Source of the DNA: RGIG5579 sp045580105
GTDB taxonomy: Bacteria; Bacillota; Clostridia; Oscillospirales; SIG627
DNA length: 23,891 nucleotides
NCBI GenBank assembly: GCA_045580105.1
Contig: JAZNNH010000086.1
Location: forward strand, 1-23,891
Reading direction: 5' to 3'
This document shows, one piece after another, positions 7,208 through 15,103 of this stretch; within the stretch, counting starts at the first letter, position 1, and each line of letters starts with the position of its first letter. The translations under genes and the position numbers were made by a program. The notes below the pieces were generated by a model. That model saw nothing but the letters and a program-made list of their open reading frames with translations. It had not been told where the DNA came from and searched no databases.

Positions 7208-7331
7208 GGAAAACCCCGGTTTTCCACAAGAAGAAACAGGGTTACGCCCGAAAAGAAAGGGGTAAATACTGGGTTTTTCCCACAATCCACAAAGTTTTCC
7301 ACAGGCAAAATCCATTTCACCTGTGGAAAAC
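7208..7331. promoter_or_regulatory. Cluster of DnaA-box-like motifs and dyads upstream of dnaG
   Basis: TTTTCCACA, one base from the DnaA box TTATCCACA, occurs at 7220-7228 and 7295-7303, and inverted at 7322-7330. Weaker relatives lie at 7275-7284 (TTTTCCCACA) and 7283-7291 (CAATCCACA). The 7295 and 7322 copies sit in a perfect 12-bp inverted repeat (7294-7305 / 7320-7331, 14-nt loop). The first is in the palindrome GGAAAACCCCGGTTTTCC (7208-7225). A very AT-rich stretch (about 7082-7160) lies next to it, towards dnaG. As a terminator for the gene ending at 7346 the hairpin is poor, because only three T follow it on the minus strand. Confidence 0.5.
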
Positions 7332-7345
7332 TATTTTTCAAATAT

Positions 7346-8284
7346 TTATTGTTTGGGGCAAAAAAGCGCATCTTCCGGCGCGCGGATTTCCACCCCGTTT
7401 AAGTACGAAAGCGGGGATTGTGCGGGGGGATGGAAGACAATGCGATGCGCAAAGAGCGCCTGATAGGAAAAATCGGGGTCGGCGCGATCCGTTCCGTATT
7501 TGGAATCGCCCACCAGCGGATGGTGAAAATACGCCATCGTGGCGCGGATCTGATGGGTTCTGCCCGTGTGGAGCAAAATGCGCACCAGCTCGCGATCGCG
7601 CACATCGTCGTAATACACGGGGTGCACCTCGGTGATCGCGGTCAGGTAATCGGGCTTGGGCACGGGGGACACTTCCACGCGATTTTGTTCGCTGTCTTTT
7701 TTCAAATACAGCGTCACGCGGTTTTTCCCCTCCCACGCGCCGTGGATCCACGCAAGGTATTCTTTTTCCACGAGCCGATCGTGAATGAGAAGATTCATCT
7801 CCCGCAAAGAGGCTGCGTTTTTCGCACAGATGACAAGCCCGCGGGTGTTTCGGTCGATGCGGTTGCAAAGCGCAGGGGCAAAAGAATTTTCTTCTTCGGG
7901 ACAAAATTCTCCCTTTTTATATAAATACGCTTTGATATGATCGATCAGGGTGCCGCTTTTCTGCACAGCATCGCTGTGGCAGGAGATGCCGACCTTCTTG
8001 TGACAGATCAAAACGTTTTCGTCCTCGAATACGACCGTAAGGCGCGGGGTGAGGTTTTTCCAATTTTCTTTCTCGTCCGAAAAGAAATCGGGCGATAAAA
8101 ACAGCTGAAGCGTATCGCCCTGCTTTAAAATTTGACCCGGCTCGCAGCGCTTGCGGTTGACCTTGATCTTTTTGGTGCGAATGGCTTTATACAGCAGGGA
8201 CGTGGGCAGAGAATTTGTGACCTTGAGAACGAATTTATCCACTCTCTGACCGGCGTCGTTTTCGTTGACAAGAAACAGTTTCAT
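7346..8284 (-). CDS. RluA-family RNA pseudouridine synthase
   Basis: The 312-residue protein has an N-terminal S4 RNA-binding domain (residues about 12-62, including TSLLYKAIRTKKIKVNRKRC) followed by the RluA-type synthase domain. The catalytic Asp is D144 in LCNRIDRNTRGLVICAKN, a variant of HRLDxxTSG seen in RluC/RluD-like proteins of Clostridia. The C-terminal signature is GRTHQIRATMAYFHHPLVGD. It isomerises uridine to pseudouridine, most likely in 23S rRNA, but the target position cannot be read from sequence, so no symbol is given. Its ATG overlaps the trmB stop as ATGA, so the two form a translationally coupled operon for RNA modification. Confidence 0.93.
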   Translation of the reverse strand: MKLFLVNENDAGQRVDKFVLKVTNSLPTSLLYKAIRTKKIKVNRKRCEPGQILKQGDTLQLFLSPDFFSDEKENWKNLTPRLTVVFEDENVLICHKKVGISCHSDAVQKSGTLIDHIKAYLYKKGEFCPEEENSFAPALCNRIDRNTRGLVICAKNAASLREMNLLIHDRLVEKEYLAWIHGAWEGKNRVTLYLKKDSEQNRVEVSPVPKPDYLTAITEVHPVYYDDVRDRELVRILLHTGRTHQIRATMAYFHHPLVGDSKYGTDRADPDFSYQALFAHRIVFHPPAQSPLSYLNGVEIRAPEDALFCPKQ

Positions 8285-8937
8285 TCCTTATACGCCGTCA
8301 CCGCACAGATTTTTAAGCCCTTTGCGGAAAAGGTGTTTTCATATTCCGTGCGAATGTTTTCCTCATTTTCATCGGATGCGTGCAGGTCGCGGCAGAGGTT
8401 TTCGCATCTCCAGCCGCAAGAGGCATAGTTTTCCAAAGACGATTCAAACAAAAGAACGTTGTCTGTTTTTTGACGGATATAGCCGCCATCCTTCAAAATT
8501 GTGCGGTACGCCGAAAGAAACGAGGGTGCGGTCAAGCGCCGTTTGGCATGACGCGCTTTCGGCCAAGGATCGGAAAAGTTCAGATAAATCACGTCCACTT
8601 CCCCGGGGGCAAAATACTCCGCCAGCTTTGCCGCATCGGCATTCAAAAACAGAACGTTGGAAAGCGATTCGGCAAACACCTTTTCCACTGCCAACAGCAT
8701 CGCTTCACGGCAATATTCCACTGCCACGAACAGCGTTTCGGGATTCCGACGCGCCATTTCCAAAATAAACGCGCCTTTGCCGCATCCGATTTCCAGATGC
8801 AAGGGAAGATTTTCGCGGTTTTCCGCCTCGGAAAACAAGTTCCTCCACTTGCCCGAGCGAGTTTCGGGTTCGGTAACCAAAAGCGCCGAGCACACCGCCA
8901 AACGGTCTTCGGTGTGTTTTTTCTTTCTCATTCTCAT
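8281..8937 (-). CDS. trmB: tRNA (guanine46-N7)-methyltransferase
   Basis: The class I SAM-dependent methyltransferase makes m7G46 in the variable loop of tRNAs. The SAM-binding motif LEIGCGKGAFILEMA and the acidic residue in VAVEY follow the family pattern. The catalytic/tRNA-binding motif VIYLNFSDPWPK...HAKRRLT and the closing FESSLENY segment are both present. I place the start at ATG 8937 (218 residues, MRMRKKK) because AGAGGA lies seven bases upstream. An in-frame TTG seven codons earlier has no ribosome binding site. It is the first gene of the trmB-pseudouridine synthase operon, divergent from the ctsR operon. Confidence 0.95.
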   Translation of the reverse strand: MRMRKKKHTEDRLAVCSALLVTEPETRSGKWRNLFSEAENRENLPLHLEIGCGKGAFILEMARRNPETLFVAVEYCREAMLLAVEKVFAESLSNVLFLNADAAKLAEYFAPGEVDVIYLNFSDPWPKARHAKRRLTAPSFLSAYRTILKDGGYIRQKTDNVLLFESSLENYASCGWRCENLCRDLHASDENEENIRTEYENTFSAKGLKICAVTAYKE

Positions 8938-8970
8938 TGTCGTTTCCTCTTGGTTCAATCACTTTTTTTC

Positions 8971-8999
8971 ATTTTATCATTTTCGCCCCGCTTTTGCAA
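8971..8999 (-). promoter_or_regulatory. Promoter of the trmB operon
   Basis: On the minus strand TTGCAA (8994-8999), a 17-bp spacer and TAAAAT (8971-8976) with an extended TGA just before the -10 box. It lies about 35 bp upstream of the chosen trmB start. Confidence 0.65.
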
Positions 9000-9085
9000 G
9001 AAAAACAACGAAAATTGCCCCTCCGAGCGCAAAGCGGTGCCAAATGCGAAGCATTTCCGAAAAAATCGGAGCAAAACGGCATTTT

Positions 9086-9102
9086 TTTGACTTTATTTGA
9101 CC
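9086..9102 (-). promoter_or_regulatory. CtsR operator, upstream copy
   Basis: On the minus strand this reads GGTCAAATAAAGTCAAA, an exact match to the CtsR consensus of two (A/G)GTCAAA heptads separated by three bases. It ends one base before the -35 box of the ctsR promoter. Confidence 0.85.
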
Positions 9103-9130
9103 TTGACAAATCCGACTTTTTTGCTATAAT
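9103..9130 (+). promoter_or_regulatory. Promoter of the ctsR-clpC operon
   Basis: TTGACA (9103-9108), a 16-bp spacer and TATAAT (9125-9130) preceded by TGC. Both hexamers are perfect, and the short spacer is compensated by the extended -10. CtsR boxes flank it on both sides. Confidence 0.9.
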
Positions 9131-9139
9131 ATAGTTGAA

Positions 9140-9162
9140 AGTCAAAGAAAGTCAAAGTCAAA
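9140..9162 (+). promoter_or_regulatory. CtsR operator, downstream copy with a third half-site
   Basis: AGTCAAA (9140-9146), GAA, AGTCAAA (9150-9156) is an exact CtsR box. A further AGTCAAA overlaps its end (9156-9162). It lies just after the transcription start, so bound CtsR would block early transcription and autoregulate the operon. Confidence 0.92.
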
Positions 9163-9174
9163 AGGGAGTCTGAT

Positions 9175-9651
9175 ATGATTTTATCGCAGAAAATTGCCCG
9201 TATGCTGGAAGAAATGCTGGAGGAGGCAGGAGGAGAGCTTTCCATCGTGCGCAACGAATTGGCGGAGCGCGTGGGCTGTGTCCCCAGTCAGATCAGTTAC
9301 GTGATTACCTCCCGTTTTACTCCCGAACGCGGATATTTGGTGGAAAGCCGCCGCGGCGGCGGCGGATTTGTCCGCATCCGCAAGGTGCCGATGGGCGAGA
9401 ACGAATATTTACTGCGTTTTTATCACGCCGTCGGAGCTGCGATTGATTTGGAAAGTGCGCGGCTGTATCTCTCGGAGCTGGTGGGTGCAGGAATCCTTTC
9501 CCAAAGAGAGGGAAAACTGCTCCTGACCTGTCTGACCGATCTTGCGCTCGAATCCATTCCGCGTGCAGAGCGCGGCGCGCTTCGCGCTCGGATGCTTCGC
9601 ACCGCGATTTTGGAACTGTTGGCAGAAAACACGAAAGGAGTTACCTTATGA
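9175..9651 (+). CDS. ctsR: Class III heat-shock repressor CtsR
   Basis: The 158-residue repressor keeps the clp genes off at normal temperature and is released by heat and by the McsB/ClpC system. The N-terminal winged helix-turn-helix contains GELSIVRNELAERVGCVPSQ and RFTPERGYLVESRRGGGGFV. The Gly-rich wing RGGGG is the CtsR thermosensing hallmark. The C-terminal half is the helical dimerisation/McsB-binding domain. ATG 9175 follows AGGGAG. The stop overlaps the mcsA start (ATGA). Two exact CtsR boxes at its promoter support the call and imply autoregulation. Confidence 0.97.
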   Translation: MILSQKIARMLEEMLEEAGGELSIVRNELAERVGCVPSQISYVITSRFTPERGYLVESRRGGGGFVRIRKVPMGENEYLLRFYHAVGAAIDLESARLYLSELVGAGILSQREGKLLLTCLTDLALESIPRAERGALRARMLRTAILELLAENTKGVTL

Positions 9652-10145
9652 CCTTATGTGAAAAATGCAATCAAAACCCCGCAAGCGTTCATTATACCGT
9701 GACGCTCAATCATAAAACCACAACGCTTCACCTGTGCGCGCACTGCGCGGCGAAAATGGGTCTGGGAAATCCCACTTCGGCTTTGGGCGAGGATTTATTT
9801 TCCTCCTTTCCCCTCTTTTCGCATCTTGCCGCCCCCAAACGCGAAGCAGATGAAACCTGCCCTCGCTGTCACAGCACCTTGGATCAGATTCGCAAAAAGG
9901 GCGTGTTCGGCTGCAGCGAATGCTACGACACCTTTGCGGAAAAACTGGATTTGAAACCCTTTGTCGGAGAGGGCTATCGCGGCAAAAAGCTTGCCGAGAG
10001 TGCAAACGCACCCGCGGCAAAGCAGAAAGAGAAAGCCGACCCGATCGCCTCGCTTCGCCAAAAGCTTGCGCAGGCGCTGAAAGAAGAAAACTACGAAGAA
10101 GCCGCCCGACTTCGGGATGAGATCCGAGCAGGGGAGGGTGCGTAA
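9648..10145 (+). CDS. mcsA: McsA, zinc-binding activator of the McsB arginine kinase
   Basis: The 165-residue adaptor activates McsB and modulates CtsR. Two treble-clef-type Cys pairs are visible: CEKC near the N-terminus with LCAHC, and CPRC with CSECYDTF in the middle. The C-terminal UVR motif (ALKEENYEEAARLRDEIR) is the same fold as the UvrB/UvrC interaction motif and as the ClpC M-domain-like segment. It overlaps ctsR by 4 bp and mcsB by 1 bp (TAATG), so the three are translationally coupled. Confidence 0.96.
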   Translation: MTLCEKCNQNPASVHYTVTLNHKTTTLHLCAHCAAKMGLGNPTSALGEDLFSSFPLFSHLAAPKREADETCPRCHSTLDQIRKKGVFGCSECYDTFAEKLDLKPFVGEGYRGKKLAESANAPAAKQKEKADPIASLRQKLAQALKEENYEEAARLRDEIRAGEGA

Positions 10146-11158
10146 TGTATTGGTTTGAATTGCCGCAAAAAGAAAACGGCATCGTGTTATCCACGCGCGT
10201 TCGCTTTGCCCGAAATTTGGAAAACGTTCCCTTCCCTGCGCGTCAGACCGATTCGCAGCGGGAAGAGGTCTTTGAAACCGTCAGGGCGGCGTTCGCAGCC
10301 AAAAACCCGATGGCCGTTCCCTTTTCCGAGGTGGACGACGTGGTAAAAGAAGCGTACGTGCAGACCCATCTTGCCAGCCGCGCCCTTGCGGGCAAAGCCA
10401 AGGGAAGCGGACTTCTGCTCTCCCGCGACGGCAAGGTTTCCGTGATGGTCGGAGAAGAAGATCACATTCGTCTGCAGGTGATCCTGCCCGGAAAAGAACC
10501 GGAAGCCGCCCTTGCAACCGCCACGGAGTGGATGCAGGAAGCGGAAGCGCATCTTCCCATCGCCTATCGGGATGGGCTCGGGTATCTAACCTCCTGCCCC
10601 ACCAATCTCGGCGCGGCGATGCGCCTTTCCGTGATGATTCATCTGCCTGCCATCACCGAAACGGGTGCGATGCCCACGCTCACCGCAAAGCTCGCCGATG
10701 CAGGGCTGACCGTGCGCGGAACCTTCGGGGAAGGCAGTCGCGAAAGCGGTTGCATCTATCAGATTTCCAATCAGATGAGCCGCGAAAAAACGCCCGAGGA
10801 AATCTGCTCCTCCTTCTCCCTTGTTCTGCAACAGGTGGAGGAGCTGGAACAAAAGGCAAAAGAAAAATTGATCGAGCAAAGCAGAGTCGCTCTGGAAGAT
10901 CGGGTGATGCGCTCGCTCGGAATCTTACACTATGCGAAAAAAATGTCCTATTCGGAATTTATCAAGCATTTTTCGACCGTTCGCTTCGGACGGGAAGCGG
11001 GCTTTGCCGGATGCGAGGGGCTGGAGATTTTGGATCGACTGTTCGTCGAGCTGATGCCCGCTCCCATGCTTCTTCGCGACCGCAACCTTTCCGATGAAGT
11101 CGAACGGGATCAGAAACGATGCTCCCTTTTGCAGGAACACTTAAAAGAAAGGAGATAA
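10145..11158 (+). CDS. mcsB: Protein arginine kinase McsB
   Basis: The 337-residue phosphagen-kinase-fold enzyme phosphorylates arginines on CtsR and on aberrant proteins, marking them for ClpC-ClpP. The ATP-site motif STRVRFARN is at residues 17-24 and EEDHIRLQ near 104-111. The family signature LGYLTSCPTNLG has Cys151. The C-terminal domain that binds phosphoarginine and oligomerises is present but slightly short against the usual 350-360 residues. The start overlaps the mcsA stop by one base. The next gene, clpC, follows after 4 bp, with its AAGGAG inside the end of mcsB. Confidence 0.97.
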   Translation: MYWFELPQKENGIVLSTRVRFARNLENVPFPARQTDSQREEVFETVRAAFAAKNPMAVPFSEVDDVVKEAYVQTHLASRALAGKAKGSGLLLSRDGKVSVMVGEEDHIRLQVILPGKEPEAALATATEWMQEAEAHLPIAYRDGLGYLTSCPTNLGAAMRLSVMIHLPAITETGAMPTLTAKLADAGLTVRGTFGEGSRESGCIYQISNQMSREKTPEEICSSFSLVLQQVEELEQKAKEKLIEQSRVALEDRVMRSLGILHYAKKMSYSEFIKHFSTVRFGREAGFAGCEGLEILDRLFVELMPAPMLLRDRNLSDEVERDQKRCSLLQEHLKERR

Positions 11159-11162
11159 TCCT

Positions 11163-13589
11163 ATGCAAGCAAATTTTTCGGAACACGCACAAAGAGCGCT
11201 TGAAAACGCGCAAAGCACGGCATCCTCTTTGGGTCACCGCTACCTCGGCTCGGAGCACCTGCTCTTGGGTCTTGTCTTGACCGAAGACAGTGCCGCCGCA
11301 TCGCTCTTGGAAGAGGCGGGCGTCAGCTTTGACGCGGCGCGCGAGAAACTGGCAAACCTTGTCGAGATCGGCGAGCCGATCCAAAGCGATACCGCGGAAA
11401 TCACCCCCCGCGCCCAGCGCATTTTGCAGGGTGCGGTCTATGAAAGCGCCAAGTATTCTTCTCAAACGGGAACGGAATTCATTCTCCTTGCCCTGTGTGC
11501 GGACAGCGACAGTCTTGCCGCACGCATTTTAGGGCTTTTGGGGGTGGATTTGACTTCGCTCTATAAGGCGTGCCGCGATTATATCCGTGAATGTGAAAAA
11601 ATGGAACACACGTCGGACGGCTCTGCCAAGCCCAAAAAGGGCAAGAGCAAGCACCTTGCCAAATACGGTCACGATCTGACCGAGGACGCCAAGGCGGGAA
11701 AGCTCGACCCGATCATCGGAAGAGAGGTGGAACTGGATCGCGTGATTCAGATTCTCTCTCGCCGCACCAAAAATAACCCCTGTCTGATCGGAGAGCCGGG
11801 TGTCGGCAAAACCGCCATCGCCGAGGGTCTTGCCCAACGGATCGCGGAAGGTGCCGTCCCCGAAATGCTCTTGGAGAAAAAGGTCGTCACGCTCGACTTG
11901 GCGGCGATGGTCGCGGGAAGCAAATACCGCGGCGAATTTGAAGAACGCATCAAAAACGTCATTGACGAGGTCATCGAAAACGGGGACACCATTCTCTTCA
12001 TCGACGAAATTCACACCATCGTGGGCGCGGGTGCCTCCGAGGGCAGTATGGATGCGTCCAATATTTTAAAGCCCGCCTTGGCAAGAGGTTCGCTTCAGGT
12101 CATCGGCGCGACCACCCTCTCGGAATACCGCACCATTGAAAAGGACGCGGCGCTGGAAAGACGATTCCAGTCCGTGACGGTGGGCGAACCCAGCGAAGAA
12201 GAAGCCCTTCTGATTTTAAAGGGACTTCGAGGCAAATACGAAGAGCACCACCGGCTCTCCATTCCCGACGAGGCGCTGGAAGCGGCGGTCAAGCTTTCCG
12301 CCCGCTATATCACCGACCGTTTCCTGCCGGATAAGGCGATCGATCTGGTGGACGAGGCGGCGTCCCGCAAGCGGATTCAAACCCTTGCCCCCTCCCCCGA
12401 GCAGAAAGAGCGGCAAGAGAAAATCGCGCGGCTGGAGGAAGAAAAAAAGCGCGCGGTCGAACAAGAAAACTACGAGCTTGCCGGTGAAACGCTCGGTAAA
12501 ATCAAAGAAGAAAAAGCCGCGCTCGAAGCGCTGAAAGAAAAAAATGCACCGGGCGGCGTGCTCGGCGCGATCGGAGAAGAAGATATTGCCACCATCGTCA
12601 CCCAATGGACGGGCATTCCCGTCAGCCGACTGCTGGAGGAAGAGGCAAGCCGACTCTGCTCGCTGGAAGAGATTTTGTCCTCCCGCGTGATGGGTCAGCG
12701 CGAGGCGGTGGAAGCCATTGCCCGCGCGATGCGCCGCAGCCGAACGGGGCTCAAGGACCCCAAGCGCCCTGCCGGCTCGTTCCTGTTTACCGGCCCGACC
12801 GGCGTCGGCAAAACCGAGCTTTCCCGCGCGCTGGCACAGGTGATGTTCGGCTCGGATGAAAAAATGATCCGCGTGGATATGTCCGAATTTATGGAAAAGC
12901 ACTCCGTATCCAAGCTCATCGGCTCGCCCCCCGGCTACGTGGGCTTTGACGACGGCGGACAGCTGACGGAAAAGATTCGCCGCAATCCCTATTCGGTCGT
13001 TTTGTTCGACGAGATCGAAAAGGCGCATCCGGACGTGTTCAACCTCCTTTTGCAAATCTTGGAGGACGGGCATCTGTCCGATTCGCACGGGCGACGCGTG
13101 GACTTTAAAAACAGTATCATCATTATGACCTCCAACTGCGGAGCAAATAGTCTTGCCGTGAAAAAGACCTTGGGCTTTTCCACAGGGGAGGATGCCAAGG
13201 CACAGGATGCCGACGACGAAGAAAAGATTCGCCGCGCCTTAAAAGAAACCTTCCGTCCCGAATTTTTGAACCGACTGGACGAGATCATCGTCTTCCACCG
13301 TCTGGGCAAGGAAGAAATTGCTGCCATTGCGGCAAAAATGCTTCGCGAGGTGGCACTGCGCTTGAGCGACAACAGCCGCATCACCCTTTCCTTTGACGAT
13401 GCCGTTGCCGAAAAACTTGCCGAAGAGGGCTTTGACCCCGTGTACGGCGCCCGACCCTTGCGCCGCGCCATCCAGCGCAAGGTGGAGGATTCCCTTTCCA
13501 CGTATCTGCTCTCCGGCACCTTCCGCGAGGGGGATCATCTTCTCGCCTCCCTTGCCGAGGACGGCTCGATTTCGTATCAAAAGCAGTAA
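11163..13589 (+). CDS. clpC: AAA+ unfoldase ClpC
   Basis: The 808-residue HSP100 ATPase unfolds substrates, notably arginine-phosphorylated proteins, and feeds them to ClpP. The N-terminal Clp_N double repeat (residues about 5-140) contains HRYLGSEHLLLGLV. The D1 AAA+ module has Walker A GEPGVGKT near 210 and Walker B ILFIDEIHT. The middle domain includes a UVR-like stretch (AVEQENYELAGETLGKI). D2 has Walker A GPTGVGKT near 544 and Walker B VVLFDEIEKAHPD. A LGF tripeptide near 675 is in the ClpP-docking loop position. All ATPase motifs are intact. It is the last gene of the CtsR operon and ends at the terminator 13610-13644. Confidence 0.98.
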   Translation: MQANFSEHAQRALENAQSTASSLGHRYLGSEHLLLGLVLTEDSAAASLLEEAGVSFDAAREKLANLVEIGEPIQSDTAEITPRAQRILQGAVYESAKYSSQTGTEFILLALCADSDSLAARILGLLGVDLTSLYKACRDYIRECEKMEHTSDGSAKPKKGKSKHLAKYGHDLTEDAKAGKLDPIIGREVELDRVIQILSRRTKNNPCLIGEPGVGKTAIAEGLAQRIAEGAVPEMLLEKKVVTLDLAAMVAGSKYRGEFEERIKNVIDEVIENGDTILFIDEIHTIVGAGASEGSMDASNILKPALARGSLQVIGATTLSEYRTIEKDAALERRFQSVTVGEPSEEEALLILKGLRGKYEEHHRLSIPDEALEAAVKLSARYITDRFLPDKAIDLVDEAASRKRIQTLAPSPEQKERQEKIARLEEEKKRAVEQENYELAGETLGKIKEEKAALEALKEKNAPGGVLGAIGEEDIATIVTQWTGIPVSRLLEEEASRLCSLEEILSSRVMGQREAVEAIARAMRRSRTGLKDPKRPAGSFLFTGPTGVGKTELSRALAQVMFGSDEKMIRVDMSEFMEKHSVSKLIGSPPGYVGFDDGGQLTEKIRRNPYSVVLFDEIEKAHPDVFNLLLQILEDGHLSDSHGRRVDFKNSIIIMTSNCGANSLAVKKTLGFSTGEDAKAQDADDEEKIRRALKETFRPEFLNRLDEIIVFHRLGKEEIAAIAAKMLREVALRLSDNSRITLSFDDAVAEKLAEEGFDPVYGARPLRRAIQRKVEDSLSTYLLSGTFREGDHLLASLAEDGSISYQKQ

Positions 13590-13609
13590 TTGGCTGAAAA
13601 CAAAAAAAG

Positions 13610-13644
13610 AAATGCCTACTTTCTATCAAAGAAAGTAGGCATTT
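13610..13644. terminator. Bidirectional terminator between clpC and hom
   Basis: Fourteen-bp arms AAATGCCTACTTTC (13610-13623) and GAAAGTAGGCATTT (13631-13644) enclose a 7-nt loop, with an A-run before and T-rich bases after. It lies 20 bp after the clpC stop and 3 bp before the hom stop on the other strand. The CCTACTTTCT core reappears in the tail hairpins at 23701-23728. Confidence 0.85.
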
Positions 13645-13647
13645 TAT

Positions 13648-14805
13648 TTAAGAAATCAGGCCCGCGAAGAAGACTTCTTTTTCTGCCGCAAGGGCACGAG
13701 AGGCAAAATCGTGCATATCGCGCACTGAAACCGGTTCGGTCCTGTATCCCTCGCCCCAAGGCGCTTTCTTCAACGAAAGGAAGAAGGGATCGGTGACAAA
13801 ATCGGTTCTCAGGTAATACTCGTGTTTTTCCGTGTCGTTTGCGATGCAAACGTCGTCCATCGCTTCGTTGTAAAGACCGCCCAGACCCAAGTTTACGTCC
13901 ACACAGTCCTGAACCACGGCGTAGCCCGTGGGATAGCGTCCCGCGCCCGCACCGATGAAGTGCGTTTTGCCGATGTGCGTACCGACAAAGGAAATCAAAT
14001 TGTCACAGCCGTGAAGATTGCCCTCGGGCGTTTGATCGGAAACGAGCGTCGGTTCGACCCAAGCGGCAACCGAATCTCCGTTTTCGCCCGTGCGGCATGC
14101 CTTGCCGATGAGCTTGAGCATATATCCTTTTTCCTTGCAAACGGTAAGGTCTCTTTTTTTCACGTAGCGGATGCCAAAGCAGTCCACCGCCTCGTCGTCC
14201 AGCGCCACGCCGAACGCGATGTTCGCGGAGAGCGTGGTTTTGTGGCGGGTGTCAAGCCCGTCGATATCCGAGGTGGGATCGGCTTCCGCAAAGCCGAGCT
14301 TCTGTGCCTCACGAAGCGCCTCGTCAAAGGAGCTGCCGTGGCTGTCCATCGCATCCAAAATATAGTTGGTCGTACCGTTCATAATGCCCGATACTTCTTT
14401 TAGCTCGCTGACCCGATGGGCACGCTCAAGATTCACCAGCCAAGGAATGCCGCCGCCTGCCGCCGCGGTAAAGCGAAGCGAAACGCCGTTTTCGCGGGCA
14501 AGGGCAATCAAGCGCCGATAGTGCATACTCACCATCAATTTATTGGCGGTGACCACGTTTTTCCCTGCTTTCAGGGATGCGCACACAAATTCAAAAGCGG
14601 GGTGCATACCGCCGATCAGCTCCACTACGGTATCAATCGAAGGATCGGATAAAATCTCGTTGACGTCCTTCGTTACTTTCGCGCTCGTCACTTCCGGCAA
14701 GGGGCGAAGGTCCAGTACGTATTTTACGTCCATTCCGGGCATTTGCGCCAGAATGTCAAACACGCCCTTTCCGACCGTGCCGAAGCCAAACAATCCAATG
14801 TTCAT
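13648..14805 (-). CDS. hom: Homoserine dehydrogenase, ACT-less form
   Basis: The 385-residue NAD(P)-dependent enzyme reduces aspartate semialdehyde to homoserine, the branch point to threonine and methionine. The Rossmann motif GFGTVGKG is at residues 7-14. ATNAxK-like VVTANKL is near 84-90, and GIMNGTTNYIL near 140. The catalytic signature GFAEADPTSDIDGLDTRHK ends at Lys189. Most bacterial enzymes run to about 430 residues with a C-terminal ACT domain for threonine feedback. Here the protein stops after the catalytic/dimerisation part, so allosteric threonine inhibition through ACT is not expected. ATG 14805 is preceded by GGGAGG. It is monocistronic, and I could not define a convincing promoter. 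Confidence 0.93.
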   Translation of the reverse strand: MNIGLFGFGTVGKGVFDILAQMPGMDVKYVLDLRPLPEVTSAKVTKDVNEILSDPSIDTVVELIGGMHPAFEFVCASLKAGKNVVTANKLMVSMHYRRLIALARENGVSLRFTAAAGGGIPWLVNLERAHRVSELKEVSGIMNGTTNYILDAMDSHGSSFDEALREAQKLGFAEADPTSDIDGLDTRHKTTLSANIAFGVALDDEAVDCFGIRYVKKRDLTVCKEKGYMLKLIGKACRTGENGDSVAAWVEPTLVSDQTPEGNLHGCDNLISFVGTHIGKTHFIGAGAGRYPTGYAVVQDCVDVNLGLGGLYNEAMDDVCIANDTEKHEYYLRTDFVTDPFFLSLKKAPWGEGYRTEPVSVRDMHDFASRALAAEKEVFFAGLIS

Positions 14806-14978
14806 TCATTTCCTCCCAGTGTTTTCCGAAAACAGCGTCGATCGGGGTCGAACAAGAGTCGAAACGCTCGCATTTTAAGGAAAAAGTACATATTGTAATA
14901 GGTAACATAAATTGCACGAAAAGTCAAGTCATTTTTTGCAAAGAAGCGCGGGGAGGCACTGCACCGTCCGATATTGTC

Positions 14979-15015
14979 TTTTTTTGCCAAAAAGGGCGCG
15001 ATCTTGGCAAAAAAA
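14979..15015. repeat. Perfect 12-bp inverted repeat, not a terminator
   Basis: TTTTTTTGCCAA (14979-14990) and TTGGCAAAAAAA (15004-15015) pair perfectly around a 13-nt loop. T-runs precede the stem and A-runs follow it on both strands, the reverse of an intrinsic terminator. It lies just upstream of the promoter at 15026 in the divergent hom/DUF1292 spacer and could be an operator-like dyad or an upstream AT element. Confidence 0.5.
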
Positions 15016-15025
15016 GGAAAAACCC

Positions 15026-15054
15026 TTGACGAAACGGGCTTGATCGAATAAAAT
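15026..15054 (+). promoter_or_regulatory. Promoter of the DUF1292 gene
   Basis: TTGACG (15026-15031), a 17-bp spacer and TAAAAT (15049-15054), about 50 bp before the start codon. Confidence 0.75.
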
Positions 15055-15103
15055 TGTAATATCGAAAATACCTTTTGGTAACAATAAAAACGGAGGATCG
15101 AAC

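Noticed and set aside
7294..7331. Intrinsic terminator for the pseudouridine synthase gene
   Set aside because: The stem is strong but only three T follow it on the minus strand; the arms are DnaA-box-like, so it is reported as a motif cluster instead.
8938..8958. Seven-codon N-terminal extension of TrmB from TTG
   Set aside because: No ribosome binding site before the TTG, whereas ATG 8937 has AGAGGA at the right distance.
12216..13088. 290-codon minus-strand frame inside clpC
   Set aside because: Shadow of the clpC second half; the plus strand encodes intact Walker motifs there.
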